A DNA stretch of 22,663 nt from CAZWVM01 sp964637705 (GTDB taxonomy: Bacteria; UBA8481), in assembly GCA_964637705.1 (NCBI GenBank), contig CAZWVM010000037.1:1-22663 (forward strand), read 5' to 3'. The stretch's first letter is position 1, and each line of letters begins with the position of its first letter. Positions 19,880-22,663 of the stretch are shown here, one piece after another. The position numbers were made by a program, and so were the translations under genes. The notes under the pieces are model-generated. The model was not told the DNA's origin, ran no database searches, and saw nothing but the letters and a program-made list of their open reading frames with translations.

Positions 19880-22126
19880 ATGAACCGCAGGTCGATCCCC
19901 GTATGTCTTCTTCTCCTTCTTCTCCTCGCTTGCGGGCAGTCACAACCGCAACGCGTTCTCACACCCGACGAAACCTATCTCTGGACGCTTGCCGCCGAGA
20001 CGTGGTCCTACCTCGACAGCCACCTCTCGCCGCGCACCGGTTTTCCCACCGATTCGCAGCGGCCCGGCGGGAACACCAACACCACCAACATCGGGCTCTA
20101 CCTGGCGGCTCTGGGTCCGGCGGAGCGGATGGGATTCATCGGCCACGACTCGGCCGTCGCGCGCGCGCGCCGCATCATCGAGAGCGTGAATCGGCTCGAG
20201 TCGCGCCACGGGTTCCTCCCGAACTGGATCTCGGTGGATGGTGACACGAAATTGCCCGAGGGAGTCTTTGCCGTCTCGGACTTCAACAAGCTCGTCTGCG
20301 GCCTGATCCTCGTCCGGCAGTTCTATCCCGAGCTGGCCGCGGAGGCCTCCGCACTCGTGGACCGCGTCGAGTGGAAGTGGCTGTACGACGCCGCGGCCCA
20401 GCGCGGGCACTGGGGATTCGACCTGAAGAACGACAAGCCCGTGGGCCGCGCCGATTTCTGGCTCGCCTCGGACTGCCGCCTCGCCGTCTTCTCGATGATC
20501 GCCTCCGGCGCCGCGCCCGCCACGCTCTGGGACGTCATGGGCCGCCGCCGGATCTCATCCGATGGCCTCACCTTCTTCGAACCGGGATACGAGTTCGGCG
20601 GGCTCTTCATGCAGGCGCTCGACTCGATCTTCCTCGACGAGCGCGGCACCGAGATGGGACGGTCGATCGCGGACCTGGCCTGGCACCAGATCCGCATGGC
20701 GCGCGAGAGACAACTTCCCGCGTGGGGCTGGTCCAACTGCAATATCCCCGGCTCGGGCTACACGGAGGGCGGATTCCTCCCGTGGTGGGTCGTGACGCCC
20801 CACGCCACGGCGCTCGTCATCGACTACTATCCCCGTCATGCACTGGAGAATCTCCGTTCCCTGGAAAAGCTCGGCGCGCGCGCACCCCTGGAGGCGGGCA
20901 AGACCTGGGGTTTTCGCGACTCGTTCGACCTGAAGACGCGCCGCTCCGACGATCGCTACCTCGCGCTCGACCAGGCGATGCTTTTCCTCGCCCTGGCCAA
21001 CCACCTCGAGAAGAACATCGTGCGCTCGACGTTCGCGTCGGATCCCTTCGTGGCGAAGGGAATCGCGATCCTGGGCGACCGGCTGAAGACGGACCCGGCC
21101 CTGCTCGCCGAATGGGCGAGGCGCGACGCCACGGAACCGGACACGAGGCCCCTTTCGGTTCTCACGGAACCCCTGGTTCTCGACTTCACGCGCGGCGCGG
21201 TCACGGCGACGGCCACGGGCGGCGCGGTCTGCACGAACACGCCCGAGGGACTCCGGATCGAGTTCGACATCTCCTCCGGCGGCGAGGCCGACGTCAATAT
21301 CCCCGTCCGCCTCGACGGGCGCGCGCTCGGCGACATCGTGATCCGGGGGAAGGGACAGGGCGAGGGAGGCCCATTGGGCGGCGTGCGCGTCCTTCTCCGC
21401 GACGAGAACGCGCAGTCGCAATACGCCTTTCTCTCCCGGTGGATCCCCGTGACGCGCGACATGCGGGTCCGCGAGGAGGATCGCTTCGGGATCTTCTCGC
21501 GTCCCGAGGCGATCCGGACGCTCACGCTGAAGTTCTGGGGGAGTCCGTGGTATTACGGATCCCAGCGGACCTCGGCGAAGAAGGGAAGACTCCTGGTCGA
21601 GCGCATCTCCTTCCTGCCTGCGGGGGCGCCGACGATCACGACGGCGACGAACGAGCGCATTCCCGTCTGCGACTTCGAGGCGGAGGAGCGGGTGACGACG
21701 CTGGGCTCGGACTACGGTTCCTGGGCCTCCAGCGGCCCCGATGGCCGCTGCGTGGAAAGCGTCGCCGAGGATGGCGGCGGCCACGCGTGGCGGATCGAGT
21801 ACGACAATCCCGCGCCGAAATCCTTCTCCGGGACCTGGATGAAGCTCTCGGGTGTCGGCGTGGCCCCGGCCTCGGCCCTCGTCTTCCGCGCTCGCGCGGT
21901 CTCGGGATCCCCGTCCTTCATCGTGGAACTGAAGAAGCGCGGCACGGTGGCGCGTGCGGTTGTCTCGGGCCTGGGGCGCGCCTGGAAGCCCGTCCGCATA
22001 CCGATCGCGGAATTCCGGGGACTGGGAACTCCGGAGGACCTGGAGGAGATGGCCTTCGTCTTCGACGAGGTTGTCTCGCCTTCGCGAAAGGGTGTCGTTC
22101 TCGTCGACGACATCGCGTTCGAGTAG
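19880..22126 (+). CDS. Lipoprotein with glucoamylase/DUF3131-like domain and two jelly-roll-like modules
   Basis: A 748-residue lipoprotein with lipobox LLAC (Cys18). The N-terminal domain (about 28-410) looks like an alpha/alpha-barrel of the GH144 or DUF3131/glucoamylase-like group: TYLWTLAAETWSYLDSHLSP, TGFPTDS, TTNIGLYLAALGPAERMGFI, then VSDFNKLVCGLIL, FFEPGYEFGG and LPAWGWSNC. Known members cut beta-1,2-glucan or related polymers; the substrate here is not known. Two C-terminal modules (about 430-585 and 590-748) each open with a beta strand like LVLDFTRG or VCDFEAEE. The second ends in VLVDDIAFE, as do CBM11/CIA30-type galactose-binding folds. The ATG at 19880 follows GAAAGG. Control by a LacI-type repressor is suggested by the upstream palindrome. 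No transporter or regulator lies beside it; ilvC follows. Confidence 0.82.
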   Translation: MNRRSIPVCLLLLLLLACGQSQPQRVLTPDETYLWTLAAETWSYLDSHLSPRTGFPTDSQRPGGNTNTTNIGLYLAALGPAERMGFIGHDSAVARARRIIESVNRLESRHGFLPNWISVDGDTKLPEGVFAVSDFNKLVCGLILVRQFYPELAAEASALVDRVEWKWLYDAAAQRGHWGFDLKNDKPVGRADFWLASDCRLAVFSMIASGAAPATLWDVMGRRRISSDGLTFFEPGYEFGGLFMQALDSIFLDERGTEMGRSIADLAWHQIRMARERQLPAWGWSNCNIPGSGYTEGGFLPWWVVTPHATALVIDYYPRHALENLRSLEKLGARAPLEAGKTWGFRDSFDLKTRRSDDRYLALDQAMLFLALANHLEKNIVRSTFASDPFVAKGIAILGDRLKTDPALLAEWARRDATEPDTRPLSVLTEPLVLDFTRGAVTATATGGAVCTNTPEGLRIEFDISSGGEADVNIPVRLDGRALGDIVIRGKGQGEGGPLGGVRVLLRDENAQSQYAFLSRWIPVTRDMRVREEDRFGIFSRPEAIRTLTLKFWGSPWYYGSQRTSAKKGRLLVERISFLPAGAPTITTATNERIPVCDFEAEERVTTLGSDYGSWASSGPDGRCVESVAEDGGGHAWRIEYDNPAPKSFSGTWMKLSGVGVAPASALVFRARAVSGSPSFIVELKKRGTVARAVVSGLGRAWKPVRIPIAEFRGLGTPEDLEEMAFVFDEVVSPSRKGVVLVDDIAFE

Positions 22127-22159
22127 CCCGCCGCCCCTCGGCCGCCGCCCGAAAAGGGC

Positions 22160-22188
22160 TTGAATGGGCCGTCCCGACGATTTACGCT
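22160..22188 (+). promoter_or_regulatory. Possible sigma-70 promoter of ilvC
   Basis: TTGAAT (22160-22165), a 17-bp spacer, and TACGCT (22183-22188). The start would be near 22195. A small hairpin GGCGCC-TGAC-GGCGCC (22205-22220) lies in the leader, ten bases before the ribosome binding site. No leader peptide or T-box is seen. Confidence 0.42.
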
Positions 22189-22242
22189 AGCGGTTCTGAA
22201 TTCCGGCGCCTGACGGCGCCGTGCTCATGAAAGGAGCATCAC

Positions 22243-22663
22243 GTGGCAAAGATCTGGTACGACAAGGATGCGGACCTCAAGCTGATCAAGGGCCGGAAGG
22301 TCGCGATTCTCGGTTACGGCTCGCAGGGACACGCCCAGGCGCAGAACCTCCGCGACTCCGGCGTCAAGGTCATGGTCTCGGAGCTGCCCGGCACGCCGAA
22401 CTACAAGAAGGCCGTGAAGGAAGGCTTCAAGCCGGTCTCGGCGGCGAAGGCCGCGGCGTGGGCTGACGTCATCCAGATCCTTCTTCCCGACGAGGTCCAG
22501 TCCGTGGTCTACGAGAATGACATCCTGCCGAACCTCAAGCCCGGCAAGGTCCTCCTCTTCTCCCACGGCTTCAACATCCGCTACAAGCTGATCAAGCCGC
22601 CGAAGGGGATCGACGTCATCCTCATCGCGCCGAAGGCCCCGGGCCACACCGTCCGCCGCCTCT
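22243..22663 (+). CDS. ilvC: Ketol-acid reductoisomerase (5' part only)
   Basis: IlvC converts acetolactate or acetohydroxybutyrate to the dihydroxy acid in branched-chain amino acid synthesis, with NADPH and Mg. About 140 N-terminal residues are present and the frame leaves the window. Seen: MAKIWYDKDADL, the Rossmann loop GYGSQGHAQAQNLRDSGV, ADVIQILLPDEVQ, and FSHGFNIRYKLIKPP followed by APKAPGHTVR. The length of the part seen fits class I enzymes. The GTG at 22243 follows AAAGGAG. The substrate-binding C-terminal domain is outside the window. Confidence 0.97.
   Translation, partial: MAKIWYDKDADLKLIKGRKVAILGYGSQGHAQAQNLRDSGVKVMVSELPGTPNYKKAVKEGFKPVSAAKAAAWADVIQILLPDEVQSVVYENDILPNLKPGKVLLFSHGFNIRYKLIKPPKGIDVILIAPKAPGHTVRRL

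Noticed and set aside
20371..22230. 619-codon plus-strand frame within the lipoprotein gene
   Set aside because: Arg/Gly/His-rich shadow of the glycan-active lipoprotein, which has a lipobox, ribosome binding site and family motifs in the other frame.

Overview
This window is a GC-rich chromosomal segment of a Gram-negative bacterium. The envelope evidence is an EnvC-like LytM protein, an OmpA-domain lipoprotein, a SYLF lipid-binding protein and Flp/Tad pilus-type proteins. The 100-N gap and the 55-bp duplication around it point to a draft, probably metagenome-derived scaffold. I cannot assign a phylum. The gene set is mostly housekeeping, codon use looks uniform, and there is no integrase, transposase, CRISPR array or phage cluster.

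Left end (1-3073): the 5' part of grpE runs off the left edge. Next come a TadG/TadE-like single-pass protein on the minus strand and, divergently, a Flp-type prepilin that carries a C-terminal DUF4114-like domain. The pilin overlaps a membrane-anchored TPR protein by one base. Upstream of the pilin is an excellent sigma-54 (-24/-12) promoter. About 50-90 bp further upstream lie two copies of GGGGA-N6-TCCCC exactly 21 bp apart, resembling helically phased activator sites. This pilin unit is the most novel part of the window.

Middle left (3049-8764): a polytopic membrane protein (DUF5693-like architecture) is translationally coupled to prfB. The prfB gene keeps the classic in-frame UGA recoding site and is split only by an artefactual gap. 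An EnvC-like LytM protein is divergent from prfB. An FMN-dependent nitronate monooxygenase-family gene faces it, separated by an array of 7-nt repeats that supplies both stop codons.

Middle (8886-12837): ispH is followed by a HAD hydrolase, then a convergent SYLF-domain exported protein, trmL, and a convergent OmpA-domain lipoprotein. A 9-nt-period inverted repeat precedes trmL.

Non-coding and tRNA region (12838-14134): a 129-nt structured inverted repeat, a 16-bp palindrome, an 8-nt-period repeat, tRNA-Ser(CGA), a small two-CxxC protein, tRNA-Ala(CGC) and tRNA-Ser(GGA).

Right part (14135-22663): a second HAD phosphatase, a convergent SAM methyltransferase, then a tightly packed run: short-chain dehydrogenase, ruvA, pepA (M17 aminopeptidase), ruvB and a small LigD phosphoesterase-like protein. 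Four of the five genes overlap the preceding one and pepA follows ruvA by one base. A large lipoprotein with a glucoamylase/DUF3131-like domain and two jelly-roll-like modules follows, behind a promoter whose spacer holds a perfect LacI-family-type palindrome. The window ends in the 5' part of ilvC.
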